A DNA stretch of 64,000 bases from the NCBI GenBank assembly GCA_038503065.1, contig JBCAMK010000011.1:806001-870000 (forward strand), read 5' to 3'. How positions within the stretch are numbered: position 1 is the first letter of the stretch; every line of letters starts with the position of its first letter. Both the position numbers and the translations under genes were made by a program. Source of the DNA: Paragyromitra xinjiangensis. Its lineage: Eukaryota > Ascomycota > Pezizomycetes > Pezizales > Discinaceae. The notes under the pieces are model-generated. The model had not been told where the DNA came from and searched no databases. It saw only the letters and a list, made by a program, of their open reading frames with translations. Below, in pieces: positions 51,348-63,661 of this stretch.

Positions 51348-54300
51348 ATGGCTACTTCTAACCTCCTCAATCAGGATTTCGACTCAGACGAGGATGACCA
51401 GGATTTCAGCGCCGGCCATGCGCATGGCGACGAAGACGCAGAGGGCGAGCCTGACGACGAAGTTAAAGCCGCTCCTGCCGCGAACCACGATGACGAAGAC
51501 GAAGAAGATGACGACGACGAGGAGGATGACGATGAAGACGAAGATGAGATGGAGGAGGACGAGGAGCTCGTGAGCCCCCCCTTTCTAATCATGACAGCAG
51601 ATTACAAACTATCAACCCAATTGGGACGAAGCCCTGCTTACACTATCTGTAGCCCCAACGGAAGCGCCGTAAACCTGCACGCAATCAGTTCCTCGATGTC
51701 GAAGCCGAGGTTGACGAGGAAGACGAGGCGGATGAAGACGACGAGGATGATCGCGCTGAGGACGGGTTTATTGCCGATGACGCAGACCAGCCGGATATCA
51801 GTGATCTGCGGATGTATCCGCGCGATGACCACCGACATCGTGAGCTTGATCGCCAGTTTGAGCAGGAGAAGGCGGAGGATATGGAGGCTCTTGCAGCGGG
51901 GTTCAAGGAGCGTCATGGAAGATCTTCGCGCCGGCGAATGGAGGATTCACAGGTTGTGCCACGACGGCTTTTGTTGCCGTCCGTTAACGATCCGAGTATA
52001 TGGGGTGTCAAGTGTAAGCCTGGAAAGGAGCGGGAGATTATCTTTTCGATTCTGAGGAAGCAGGAGGAATTGGCGTTAACGAAGGCTCCGCTTCAGATCA
52101 TGTCGGCGTTTGAGAGAGCGCATACTATGCCTGGATATATCTATGTTGAAGCGAGGAAGCAGGCGGACGTCATGCAGGCGCTTCAGGGCGTGTCTTTTGC
52201 GTATCCGATGACGAGGATTCTTCTCGTCCCGATCAAGGAGATGCCGGATCTACTCTATGTCGTTAAGAAGGAGGAACTCAAGCCCGGCGCGTGGGTCCGC
52301 TTCAAGCGCTCAAAGTACCAAGGTGATCTTGCACAAGTCGAGAACGTCCTCGCCAGTGGTCTTGAGGTCCGTATCCGTATGATCCCTCGTCTGGACTACG
52401 GCAACAACCAGGAAATGGACGAAGGGAACCTACCACCAGGAGTTAAGCGGAAAAGAAATCTATTCGGCAAGGCCAATTCCCTTGTTGGCCGGCCACCCCA
52501 GCGTCTCTTCTCTGAGATCGATGCTCGGAAGAACCATGCGAAACATCTGCAACAAGGAACGACTACGTCTCGTGGGAAGAAGAATTTCACGTATCTTGGT
52601 GACGAGTACGAGGATGGTTTCCTCGTCAAGGACGTGAAACTCACCATGATCCAACAAGAGAATGTCAACCCCACGTTGGAGGAGGTGTCGAAGTTCGGGT
52701 CGCCTGCTGGTGACGACGGGACGGAGAATCTGGATTTGGGCGCGTTGGCAACGAGTCTGGAGAATACACGATCTAGTTACCAACCTGGGGACACGGTCGA
52801 GGTGTATGATGGCGAGCAGCAAGGTGTTATTGGAAAGGCGGTCAGCGTGCAGGGAGAGATTGTCACAATGGATGTATTGGAGGGAGAGTTGAAGGGACGG
52901 AGAATCGAGGTGCCTTCGAAGGGTTTGAGGAAGAAGTTTAGAGAGGGTGATCACGTTAAGGTTACGGGTGGCAGCAAGTTTAGGGATGAAGTTGGGATGG
53001 TGGTTAGGATGGTTGAGGATAAGGTCACGATTCTTAGTGACCTAAATATGCAAGAGATCACTGTGTTTTCGAAAGACTTGACAGAGGCGAGTGATGCTGG
53101 TGGAGTATCACAGACCGGTAAATATGATCTACACGACCTGGTACAACTTGAGTATGTTCTATTCCTCTGTATCACTATTAGTTATGCTAACTCCCCTAAG
53201 CTCTGCCACCGTTGCTTGCGTCACCAAAGTTGACCGCCAGTCCCTCCGCGTCCTCGACCAAAACGGCAATAACCGTATGATAATGCCCTCTCAAATCAGC
53301 AACAAAATCACAAACCGACGCAACGGTGTCGCAACCGACCGTAACGGCTCCGAAATCCGCGTCGGCGACACCGTCAAGGAAGTCGGCGGCGAAACCCGCA
53401 CCGGCAACATCCTCCACATCTTCCACGCCTTCGCCTTTCTGCACAACCGCGAGCAGATGGAGAACTCAGGCGTCTTCGTGTGTCGTACTAACAACCTTGC
53501 TACCATTGTTGCCAAGGGAGGTCGTATTACCACTGCTGTCGGCCCTGATCTGACGAAGATGAATCCGGCGTTGCAAAGGAATGGAAGGCCGCAACAGCCG
53601 ATGGCCCCCCCGCCAAAGATGGGAGGGAGGGATAGGACTATTGGACAAACTGTTATGGTCCGCATAGGCCCGTATAAGGGTCTTATGGGGATTATTAAGG
53701 ATGCAACGGATTTGCAGGCGAGAGTGGAATTACATACGAAGAATAAGACGATTTCGATTGATAAGGATAAGTTGGGTTTTAGAGAGTATGTTTTTTTGCC
53801 TCCATTACAGAGTAGTAGTTGCTAATACGTTGAAGTAATATCACTGGTTCTCTAAGAACCTACCAAGAGTTTGTTCGCCCTGGTGGCCGTGGCGACGGAG
53901 GCGGTCGTGACGGATCCCATAGAACTCCTGGTGGTACCCCAAGTCGTGATACGCCATCTTGGTCATCCAGCGGTAGCAGAACCCCACAGATCGACCACAG
54001 TTCTGGGAGTCGTACGCCTGCGTGGATGTCAAATTCTGGTTCTAGAACTCCCGCATGGATGGCTGGCGGTGATGGAGGCCGCACACCCGCTTATGCAGCG
54101 GGCGGGAAGACACCTGCTTGGGGAATGGATGGAAGTCGTACTTCATATGCTGGGAACAGAACACCTGCGTATGTCTCTCCTTACCGCATCGCCTGTATCT
54201 CCTACTAACACCCACCAGCTGGAACCCCTCATCCCGCACTCCCTACGTAGGCGACTCTGACCGCAGTGCCTGGGACGCCGGCTCTAAAACCCCCGGTCGC

Positions 54301-54747
54301 CCCACCCTCGACGCATTCATGGACGCAGCCCCCAGTGGCTCCTCCAGCACCTACAGCGCACGCACACCTGGCGCCTACAACGCCGCATCTCCCGAATTCA
54401 TCGCGCCCTACTTGAAAGAAATCTCCGCCCCAACACCAGGCAACCCCCTCTCCGCACCCACCCCATCTGCTATGTCCGCCCCTACGCCCGGCCCCATGAG
54501 CGCTCCCACTCCGCGTGAAAGCGGGTACGGTGGCGGCGGGTGGGCTGATACAGCACCGACCCCCGCACCATATGGTGCAGCGCCAACACCCGGTGCAAGC
54601 GGGAGCTATGGTGGCACCGCGAGGGACCCTAGAGGCGGGTATTATCAGGGTGCGCCGACTCCGGCTGCGGGCTATGGGCCGAGGACTCCTGGGGTGTGGG
54701 CGGGTGAGGATGAGGAGGTTAGGTATGCGGAGCCTACCACGCCGTAG
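51348..54747 (+). CDS. SPT5: transcription elongation factor SPT5 (DSIF large subunit)
   Basis: Exons are 51348..51569, 51653..53151, 53201..53785, 53857..54168 and 54219..54747 (1048 residues). The highly acidic N-terminus ends in a basic stretch (PQRKRRKPA). The NGN domain, near residues 185-275, reads [15 protein letters not shown] and [16 protein letters not shown]. Several KOW domains follow, including [50 protein letters not shown] and [16 protein letters not shown]. The C-terminal repeat region has many Thr-Pro units (SRTPAW, GKTPAW, SAPTPG), the substrate of CTD-type kinases. Spt4/Spt5 clamps Pol II during elongation and recruits capping and chromatin factors. The fourth exon acceptor at 53856 was chosen because it gives [13 protein letters not shown]. 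Confidence 0.96.
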
Positions 54748-55741
54748 TGTAAAAATTTAATTGTGGGATGATGCATGGGGTTAAAACAGATGGGTTTGTG
54801 GGGGGTTTTTTTTTGTACTTTTACATATTTTTAGTGCTTTTTTATTGCTTTGTGGGTTTGGAAATGAAGATTGGGATTTTTTTGTTGAGATGTGTTGGTT
54901 AAATGATACGGAATACAGGTTTTTTTTTAGAGTCGCGGGTCGAGCGTGTATCCTTGTAGTCAATGATTTTTGTGCTGGTTTGGGCTAGCTACACCCTAGA
55001 TCACGGGCGATTGATAGTGAGTTTGAAGAAGGGTAGTGCTGACGTGCGGTCCACTAGATCAAATCACAATCACCCACTACACCTAAAGCTGGGATCCAAG
55101 ATGTCCCGTTTTATGTCGATTACTGGCCATAAGCTAGCTCAAGATAAAAGCAATATTCGTGGTGAGCTTGTAACCAATAAGGTCCAGCCTAAGAGCAACC
55201 CGAATTGGAAAAACTGGGCATTAAGGTTAAATAGAAGTCCAAAGCTTTAACCCAGCCCGCTATAAACGTGATGTAAAAACCCTGTATAAATAAACATATC
55301 TACACTCCATACCGCAAGCTAATGATTGTCAAAGCACCTCCCAACGACCATCGCGCCGCGAGAAAAAATATACACCTAGAGTGATGATCCATAGTTATAA
55401 AGGGGTCAAAACACCCTTTCCTTACACAATAATAATTTCACGATCGAACCACTGACCGTTCACCCGTGTAGTACTCACATCAGTCCCTACCGCTGCTGAA
55501 AATCTCAAAAGCACATCTAAAAACCTTCAATTCACCGTCTCACGTATAAAAAAAAAGTACAACTTCCATGCAAAGCAACCACTTCACACTCCCCCAAAAT
55601 CATGAATACTGAAAAATGACAATAAGAAAAAAAACATATTATACAACCTTCCTAAGCAAAAGCAAATCAAATCAAAGGGAAAAAAAAATAATAATTAAAA
55701 TACCCATTTTCATCTACCCACCACAGTAATTACCCACACCC
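54748..55741. other. convergent intergenic region between SPT5 and PRP45
   Basis: AT-rich, with T- and A-runs. A 95-codon ORF at 54963-55250 has no supporting features. Holds the 3' ends of both genes. Confidence 0.5.
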
Positions 55742-57588
55742 TTACATATACGTTGCCCTAGCCCTCTTCTGCGCGCCTCCATCTGGACTCCTCTCCCTCT
55801 CCTGTAATCCATGTTTCTGCCCCGCCTTCTCCCCCGCAGCCTTCACAAACGCCTCAACGCCGAACGGGTCCGCCGCGTCTTTCTCAAACTGAACTGGTCC
55901 ATCACGAGCCTAGGTCACGATATATTAGTACTATACCTTCAACCATCTTAGGGAATAATAGCACATACCTCTTGATCACCGCTCCCCTTAAACCCCTGCG
56001 CTGCTCTTCCCAACACCTCGAACCTCGACCCCTTCTTGAGTCTATCTAGCTCACTCTGCGCTGCATCCTCGTCCTCATCGTCCATAGAGACCTTCGGTCT
56101 ATAAATCGAACTCACCGCCTCCTGAGCCGCAAACAATGGTTTATCATACGGTTGGTCCTCGTTGAACCCGCTATCGAATGCGCTATTCTGGTTAAACAGT
56201 CGCGAATCCCACATCGTCTCGTTCGACTGCGTCGGCTTCGCAAGGCCTAATGCGATCTTCTCGCCTAGATCTCGACCCTGCTCCCGCGCTAGAAGCGCTA
56301 TCTTCCGCTCAGTCCCCATACGTTTCATTCTGAGTTCGCGTTCTGCCTCGCGCCGGCGCTCAGCGCGCATAGCGGTGCGTTCGGCGGCTGCTTCTGTGTC
56401 GCTGTCGGAGTGGGAGCCACGGGAGGAGGATCTGGAGGAGGAGGAGCGGGAGGAGCGGGAGGAGGCGGGAGAACGGGATCTTGAGCGACCGCGGGAAGAT
56501 GTGTGTGCTGCTTCTCGGGCTTTTTGGGCGAGAGTGCGGAGGTGTTCTTCTTTTTGGAGTTTTTCCTTTTCTGCGAGTTTTTGTTGCATTAGGGCGCGTT
56601 GCTTTACTTCTTCTCTGGCGTGCCGGTCGGCGGTGAAGAGGGCTTCGGCGAATTGGGCGAATTTGTCGTTGATGGTTACGTCTTGGAGGCCACGGCCGTC
56701 GGCGGCGAGACGTTTGTCGAGGGGGACGGTGTAGCCTTTGGGGTTCTTCCAGTTTGAGACTGGGGGGGGGATGGTCCAGGCTTCTTGGTCGGCGGCGGTG
56801 AGTTTGCGGGGCGGGGAGTGCATGATTGGGGGTGGAGGAGAGGGAGGGCCGCGTGGGATCTTTTTGTGCTTGAATTTCGGGGGTTCCATGGGGTCTTGTT
56901 GTCGCTCGACGATCTTGATGATCTTGTCGGAGCGTTTTGTTGTATCGCCGACCTGGTTGGAGGGGGTGTACCGTACATACTGCGCCTCCTTTCGGTTTGT
57001 GCCCTTGATTGTCTTTGGCTTTTGAGCTGCTACAGCACCAGAAACGAGCGCTGCAAGAGCTGCTTTGGTCTTCTCGGTAGTAGCTTTTACGTCATCCTCT
57101 GACGGTCGATCGAGCGAGATCTCCCCAACATCAGCGCGTTGTCGGAGTGGGATCAGGTCCTTAAACGACGCGTGTACGATGCGGCTACTGCCGTGTCCCT
57201 GTCGCGCTATAGCATCATATTTGACTTTTCCCTCCGAGTCGACTTGGAGCGAGAGGGCTTTGGATGTGGATGAGTGGCCTTTGCGTCCCATGTCGAGTGG
57301 GTACTGCGCGATTGGGATTTCGGGGAAGGCACCGCCATCACCAAAGTCGTCGGCGGAACGGGGACGCCATGATGAGCGTTTGCCGTAGGCGGGAGGGGCG
57401 TTTTTCTGAGATGTTAGAAGCGTGGTTTTAGGGGACTGGGGAGAGCTTACTTTGAGGACTAGCTGGGCTTGGTCGGCGTCGCCGCCGCCGAGGATTCGAG
57501 CACCGGAGGCTCGTGGGGGAGCGGTTTCTTCGGTTGTGTAGCGGGGAGAGGGGAGGACCTTGTTGAGGCTGGCGGCGAGGGAGGTCAT
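55742..57588 (-). CDS. PRP45: pre-mRNA splicing factor PRP45 (SNW/SKIP family)
   Basis: Exons are 57588..57451, 57405..55969 and 55909..55742 (580 residues). Start at MTSLAASLNKVLP; the in-frame ATG at 57684 is less likely. The SNW domain carries PPAYGKRSSWRPRSADDFGDGGAFPEI, AQYPLDMGRK, the block YDAIARQGHGSSRIVHASFK, YVRYTPSNQ, RIVKIVERQQDPMEPPK-type sequence, IPPPVSNWKNPKGYTVPLDK and FAEALFTADRHAREEV. An RS-rich segment and a long charged C-terminus follow. The protein is a Prp19-complex (NTC) associated core spliceosome component and transcription coregulator. The first intron (45 nt) is stop-free and in phase, which adds 15 residues if it is not spliced. The start codon is 247 bp from that of DCC1. 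Confidence 0.95.
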
Positions 57589-57835
57589 GGTGGGTGTTTG
57601 GGGGGTGTTTGGGGGGTGGTGAGGATGCGAGAGAAGGTGGTTGAAATTTGGTGATGTTGGATGGATGCCAAGAGCCAATGCCAAGAGGCCTGATTAGATT
57701 ATCAGAGTCGCGTCTGAGAAGTGGAAGAGATGATGGAGGTTGGATTTCCTGTTGGAATTCTCGTGATATTCTCGTGAGTGAAGTGTTGATCTGCTATTAC
57801 ATTGGAATTGAAGTCTTCTCTCCTCTCCTCCAACA
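57589..57835. promoter_or_regulatory. 247-bp bidirectional promoter region of PRP45 and DCC1
   Basis: Two opposed start codons share this short region, the tightest divergent pair in the window. It has a CT-rich tract ahead of DCC1. Confidence 0.6.
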
Positions 57836-58974
57836 ATGTCTACCCAATTCATCACCAGCATTCCCTTCTCTTTCTCCCACAATCTCTCTCCAGTCCGTCT
57901 CGTTGAACTCCCTCCTTCTCTCCTCTCTCTCCTCTCTGCAGACTCTCCACCAACGTAACTCCCCCCTCTCCCCTCTCATCCACCACTAACCCCCACCAGC
58001 TTCAGGATCAAAGCCTCCTCCAGCACCCCCTCCTCCGTCCACTCTACAGAAAACCATGCCGTCCTCTGCACCGGAACTCAAACCTTCTCCCTCCGCCAAG
58101 TCTACTCCTCCAACTCCATAATCCTCCTCCAACCCTCCCCCCCGCCCATCCACGATGAGCCCACCTCCATGGGCCTCAAGGCCGTCTCCACAGCAGCAAG
58201 CTACATGGAACTGATCCCCACCATCCACGACGCCGACTCTCTCCTCCTAAAACACATCCCCCTCTACCATCTCCCCAACAACCCCACCGACCCCATCCCA
58301 GAACAACCCTCAAAAGCCGCCCTCATAAACGCCCTCCCCCTCAGCGAAGCCGAATTCGAAACCGCATGGAAAAAACTCCTCTGCTTCTCATGCACCGCCG
58401 GATTCGCACATCGTCCGTCTCCATCCGCCGTCCTCAAAACCTTAGACGAAATCTTCACCTCTGCAGCTGCAGAATCACTCCCTCTATGTCCGAACGACGG
58501 CTTCGGCGTCGACTCCCTCGTGGGTATCCTAGACGACGAGGTAGCAATCCCCCCGGGACTCGTCCACGCTGCTATTGCAGGCGTGTGTGAAGAGACGGAG
58601 TCTGGGAGGTGGAGGTTGGAGAATAGTAAGTGTGCGGCGTACGTAGGGAGGACTTTACTGGAGGATTGGGATTCGAAAGCCAAGGGGGATATGCTTTATG
58701 TGTCGTTTATTAGTCGGTGGAAGTCGTTGGTGCCGGAGGAGTGCGTGGGGTTGTGTAAGTTGGATACTATCAAGGTTTGTTCTTTCTCTCTGGGAGATAT
58801 CTTACGGGTGGTAACATGGTTGTGGTTTAGGGCTGGTATACTCATCCTACGTCTAATACAATTCGTTTTGTTCCTGGTGGAGCTGTTGCTGCGCCTACTA
58901 GTGCTGGGGCGCCGGCGGCGATGACGGCGAGGAATAAGTGGCATGAAAGACTTGGGAAGGGGAAGAGACGGTAG
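57836..58974 (+). CDS. DCC1: sister chromatid cohesion protein DCC1
   Basis: Exons are 57836..57954, 58000..58774 and 58831..58974 (345 residues). The start reads FITSIPFSFSHNLSPVRLVELPP. After the 45-nt intron come FRIKASSS and the DCC1 signature AVLCTGTQTFSLRQVYSSNSIILLQP. The C-terminal winged-helix region contains LSEAEFETAWKKLLCF, and near the end GDMLYVSFISRWKSLVPEEC and LDTIKGWYTHPTSNTIRFV. Dcc1 joins Ctf8 and Ctf18 in the alternative RFC clamp loader that loads PCNA at forks and supports cohesion. Its strict phases and the family pattern make the model firm. Confidence 0.9.
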
Positions 58975-59366
58975 GTTTGTACTGTAATAATAGGATATAC
59001 CCGCACTTTAATTTTATCTACGTGAATGGTATCTTTTCCAGGTGCTCCTTAAGCTAGGTTTATTCAGGCGCCTACTCGCCATATTCAGAATATTTGGAGG
59101 CGAGCGTCGAGTGAGATTCTATGATTGAATATGACCTAGATCTGAGTTGCGGTAGGCAATCGCATTTAGATAACTCATTTCGCTGGTGGATAACACTACA
59201 TTTTTCATTCTCAAGATTTTAGCCAAACCCCCCATAAGCCTCCCTCCACGCCAAGCCTCCACCAGCAAGATTCCACGTGCCCACGCGTTTAGTCCAGACT
59301 CCATACCCCGCAATATCAACGTTCTCCCCACCCAACCACACTCCCGCTCCCTACAGCCCTCACGCA
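58975..59366. other. intergenic region between DCC1 and GON7
   Basis: Holds the DCC1 3' end and the GON7 promoter. No separate gene seen. Confidence 0.5.
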
Positions 59367-59642
59367 ATGGCTTCACCCAACCCACGACTTGTCCTGACAG
59401 CAGTCTACAAATCCCCCCTCTCCCCCACACCCCACACCTTCTCCCAGCCTCTCCCTTCACCGGCTTCAACCTCCCCTACAGATGCGAAATCGCAACATTT
59501 GTCTGCCCTCCGCACGGCGGTCATAAGTCTGCAAGAGGAGGTCAACGCGTACCTGACTGAGCGGATGCAGGTAGAGAAGAAGGCCGAAGAAGACGCAGCA
59601 GCGGAAGAGAAGTACGGAGAGGAAGGAGAGGAAGAAGAATAG
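59367..59642 (+). CDS. GON7: EKC/KEOPS complex subunit GON7-like
   Basis: A small intronless gene of 91 residues starting MASPNPRLVLTAVYKSP. The pattern of an N-terminal Ser/Pro-rich strand, then HLSALRTAVISLQEEVNAYLTERM, then an acidic Glu-rich tail matches fungal Gon7. Gon7 is the disordered fifth subunit of KEOPS, which makes the t6A modification on tRNA and supports telomere upkeep. In-frame sequence upstream is open to 59277, but the better start is the ATG at 59367. The short length makes the call less certain than for its neighbours. Confidence 0.75.
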   Translation: MASPNPRLVLTAVYKSPLSPTPHTFSQPLPSPASTSPTDAKSQHLSALRTAVISLQEEVNAYLTERMQVEKKAEEDAAAEEKYGEEGEEEE

Positions 59643-60162
59643 ATTATGCTGTTAGGATAGTGTTATTATGGAGGATGGGAGGGTTGTAGGTGTAGAGTTG
59701 GGAATATACCACGTTACTTACACACCTGCGTACATGAACTTGAAAACCCGGCGTTATTCTGTTTGAATCAGAGGGCGGAAATAGTGCTTTCTATTCTTTG
59801 TACTTGGCTGAAGCTTGATATCGTTTTGTTTTCGCCACTACATAAATACCCGTTTGCAAGTGAAGGGGAATCAGACCCGTCAATAAAATAAACGAAAAAA
59901 GTTACGCATGAAACATACGATAAAAACTTCAGCAGATCCCATCCCACAGTAGAAATCGAAACAGAAACCCTGACAAGCTCTGTAGACGCATGCAAAACAA
60001 GAAATTAGAGATGGAAAAAAGACAGAACCCCAAACCCCTAACTATACCTATCAGCCAGCTAGACAAACATTCACAGCAATCTTTTACCGACACAAGTCTG
60101 TGTCAAGCAACCATCAAAAAAACAAAGCAAACACCGTATTATACAAAACTCCCTCGACGGCT
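59643..60162. other. convergent intergenic region between GON7 and VAM6
   Basis: 520 bp of AT-rich 3' flanking sequence. No gene seen. Confidence 0.5.
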
Positions 60163-63100
60163 TTACGATTCCTTTTGAGCGCAACCATAATGTACCACCA
60201 ACCCACTAGAACTGTTAGCACCTTCTAAGACAATGATTGGATCGGTGTTACATACCTCGCCAACCTCAGGATGACGCTCGTCCCCAGCCTCTTATGACAA
60301 ACCGGACAAACCCTCTCTTCTCCTACAATAACACTCCTATTCCTGCAGTCAAGCAACAGCTTCTCCTGTACATCCACAAGGAAACTTTTTCTCAACTGTG
60401 CCACTATTCTGTTCTCGCTCATTCGACTGTTGGTATGCCGGATGCGGCTCTGGAAGTAGCTTTCCAGATCCGATACTTTGATGTCTTCCGGGATTAACTT
60501 GAGTGCGTCTGAAGCCTCTAGGCGTGCGCCATGGCGAGATAAGATTGCTAAGGCTGGGCCGAGCTGTTGTTTGTGCGGAGGAGGAGGACGGAGATATAGC
60601 GAAAGAAGCGTGTGGTATACAGTTGTCGGCTTTGATGTTTCTGCAGGGTCTTCTGGAGGGGAAGCATGGTGGATTTTCCGGCAATATCTACGCATATCCT
60701 ATTAGTACAGTTCCAAATAGTAGGAAGAGGGATATTTGTCATCTTACTCTTCAGCCTTCACATGGTCCTGAAGCTTAAAAACGTAGATCTCCAACGCCGG
60801 TTTATGTTGACCCATATTACTCAATACTACAGCGCGAGCTTCGTAAAAATCCGGATCATCTCTCGGGAGCCATCCCAGTACCTTCTCATTACGGTACTGC
60901 TTGCTGCTCACCAAGAAGTTCAACAACTTCTCTCTCCACTGTTCCCTCTCTTCTTTGCGGCCGTCGAAATTATCCTCCGTCAGAACAAGCAAGTATAGCC
61001 AAACCATCCTAGTATGAAACTCTGGAGTCAGATCATTCAGTTCGTTGATGGTGTACTCGAGGTATTGCACTGCAAGCATCCGGTCCATGTCCTGCAGATA
61101 TTCAAGGACTTTTCCTCGGGGAAGTGATTCTGCATTTTGAGAGTCGGTGGTGAATATCTCCATCCCAAGCTTCGAGTCTACTTTTAGCGGCCATCTTGCA
61201 AATTCGAGGATAAGATCGATGTGATTGGCTTTCAGGTTCTGCAGGTACCCGACCGTTCTTTGTGGCCCGTGGAGAGTGAGAGCGCGTGGGTCTTCTCGCT
61301 CCGCCTGGCCAAACTGTTTCAGCAGCTCTAGTGCCTCCTTGTGTAGTTCCTTCTGGCACAGAAAGTCGACGAGTTCCGTGAACATCCCTAATTCTTGGAG
61401 CTTCTCACTAACGACTGCTGGATCACCATGCTTCTGAATTCGAACAAACGGCCCAACTAGCCGGGGATTGGTGATGATGTAAATCCTGAACAGGGTCGTA
61501 TCTACAAGTCTGGCTGTTTGCAAAAGATTCTCTATCCGTAATGAGGCGGCTTCATCATTGTGCACGTCTGTGACGTCTCTAGGACTAGCAAAACTGGCGT
61601 CAAAGAGGTCGTTTCTAGATATAGAAGTCGGTGTTGCCCCACCAGTGCCGGTAAAGGTATCAAGGGGCTTGCCGTCAGGATTAAAATATTTGGATACTTT
61701 TTGACGAGCACCCGCAAGAAATGCAGCCAGTTCTTTGGCGGCAGCTTCTAGTTCCTCTCCTTGCAAAATCGGGGGTGCCTCGGGAACGGTTTGAGTATGC
61801 TTTACGGTGATGCTCGCTGTGTCGCTGGCATCATCTGGAATCATCGTTTGCCGTCTTACCCCGAATGAGAATATCGAGGCGGTCTCTGCATTCCGTCTCA
61901 TGTGTGATAAGTTTGATTTTTTCAACTCCGCGAGGTAGGATGGAGGAGCTGGCGGTGGAGCCTTCCCATTCTGTCCGGATTTCTCAGCTTCCTTCTGCCC
62001 GCTGGGACTTCTATTTTCCTTGATGGGACTAAGGCTTTTCACCGGAGTGGAAGCACCGTTAATCTCCGGTGTTGGTGTTCCATCCTCCGCATCCTGTGCA
62101 TCCTGTTCAACTGGTTCAGTTGATTCAGGCGCTCCCACTTGTTCGTTTGATTCCGTTACTCCAGCTTCTTCTGTAGGCTCAGCTTCATCGGCCGATTCTG
62201 CCGATTCCATTGACTCCTCCTCGTTCTTATTAGTTTCACAAACCGATAGGTCACCAGCAATGATTCTCGGGAACAAGCGGATAGCCCTTTCTGGCGGCGC
62301 TGACACCTTGGTGAAAAGGTCCATACTCTCCCGATATTTCCTCTTCTCGAACAACCTTTCTGCCTTCAACATCTGCACCTCCCTCAACTTTTCCTCCTTG
62401 CGGTCCTTCAAGAGCACGCTTTCAAGGATCTCTAGTAGACTGATGGCTTCGTCCAGATGCTCACCAGCCACGAGTTGTTTGATTTGCGTTTCGTAATCTG
62501 CAGTGCTCATGCGCCATACCTGGGATGGTGAGGCAACGTAGAATAGCTTCCCTGCGTGAACGAGAGAGACATTCGGCGGAGGAACGTTTAAGTTGGAGAC
62601 GTTGGGAAGGCTGATAGTCTGAAGCAAGGTTTGGGTTGCAGGATTGCGAACCTCAAGATGTTGTTTCGAAACGTATAGAGAGACAAGGTACGGGTATGAA
62701 AATACAATAGAATCCGGGGAAACTGGCCATGGGATCGGAGGCCGATTGGGGATAACTTTGCCGTCTTTGTCGATAAAAAGACTTGTGGCTAGTAGAGCAT
62801 TTGAATTAAAAGTTGGAATAATGAATTAAGATTCAGGTAAACTCACTATCTTTAACCAGCAAAAGTTCATCTCCCCCAAGATGTGTGCTTAAAGGCTTAG
62901 AACCCCATCCTCCCATACCCATATACGCTGACCACCCTGTTTGCTCGCCACCACCAGCTCCTACGGCAACACCATTACCCTTACCCTCTGGCGGTACGAT
63001 CTCTTCAATAGCCCCAGTCTGCACATTGATTGTCACAAATCCTCCTGCCAACCCTGCAACAACTTTCTGCCCGCTAGCCCAAGTGAGTGATCGGATAGCT

Positions 63101-63661
63101 CCGTTCAATACAACTTCCTTGCCCTCTTGGAATTCTTCATCGTGCCACGAATAAAGAAGCAACCTTTTTTTGACTCCGATCGCCAACCGGCTCACGATGC
63201 TTGGGATCTGTGTAGTTTCGTCTTTTTCAATATTACTCGTGACGGCAAATGTTGAAGCTCCCTTGGTCTTGGTTAATGTTTCGGTGAGGGCAAAGCTGTT
63301 TAAGTCGTGGATGTGAACATAGTTGTCGCTGAGCGTGACAAGGATCTGAGCCTCCTTTATGCAGGCTAGAAGCTCTATGGACCTTCGCGAGAACTTCTCG
63401 ATGGTGCGCAAGGGGGACAACGATATCTCGGGGGCGTCGGCGTCGAGTACTTGGTAGACTCGGAGTGTACCGTTGGAGAAGCCTAGCAGGAGCTTATCGC
63501 CTATAGGTAGAAAGCATTAATGTCAGCTGGAAAACAAGGAATGCAGGCACATGATATATGGTAGTGATTAGGGTGATACCGTATGCTAGCAAAGACTCAA
63601 TCTTGAAGCGCTCTCTGGGGCCGAGCTCCAGGACCGAGCGGGCATTGAAGGCGTTGAGCAT
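60163..63661 (-). CDS. VAM6: vacuolar HOPS subunit VAM6/VPS39
   Basis: Exons are 63661..63580, 63500..62847, 62788..60748, 60687..60256 and 60211..60163 (1085 residues). The start MLNAFNARSVLELGPRE fits the family; an in-frame ATG at 63694 is an alternative. The N-terminus is a citron-homology propeller (KIESLLAYGDKLLLGFSNGTL, LAIGVKKRLLLYSW, KDTTSLFIDKDGK). The Vps39 domain 1 region includes LLQTARLVDTTLFRIYIITNP. Domain 2 ends with an incomplete RING-like cluster, CPVCHKRLGTSVI, then HYGC. An acidic Glu/Thr insertion lies around residues 440-500. Vam6 bridges Rab7/Ypt7 membranes to the HOPS tether and serves at vacuole contact sites. The last exon is 49 nt and restores VVHYGCAQKES. Confidence 0.94.

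Noticed and set aside
51371..51592. Poly-serine minus-strand ORF
   Set aside because: Antisense of the Asp/Glu-rich start of SPT5.
54963..55250. 95-codon ORF between SPT5 and PRP45
   Set aside because: No start context, domain or homologue evident; lies in 3' flanking sequence.
56162..56734. 190-codon plus-strand ORF rich in Arg and Ser
   Set aside because: Antisense shadow of PRP45.
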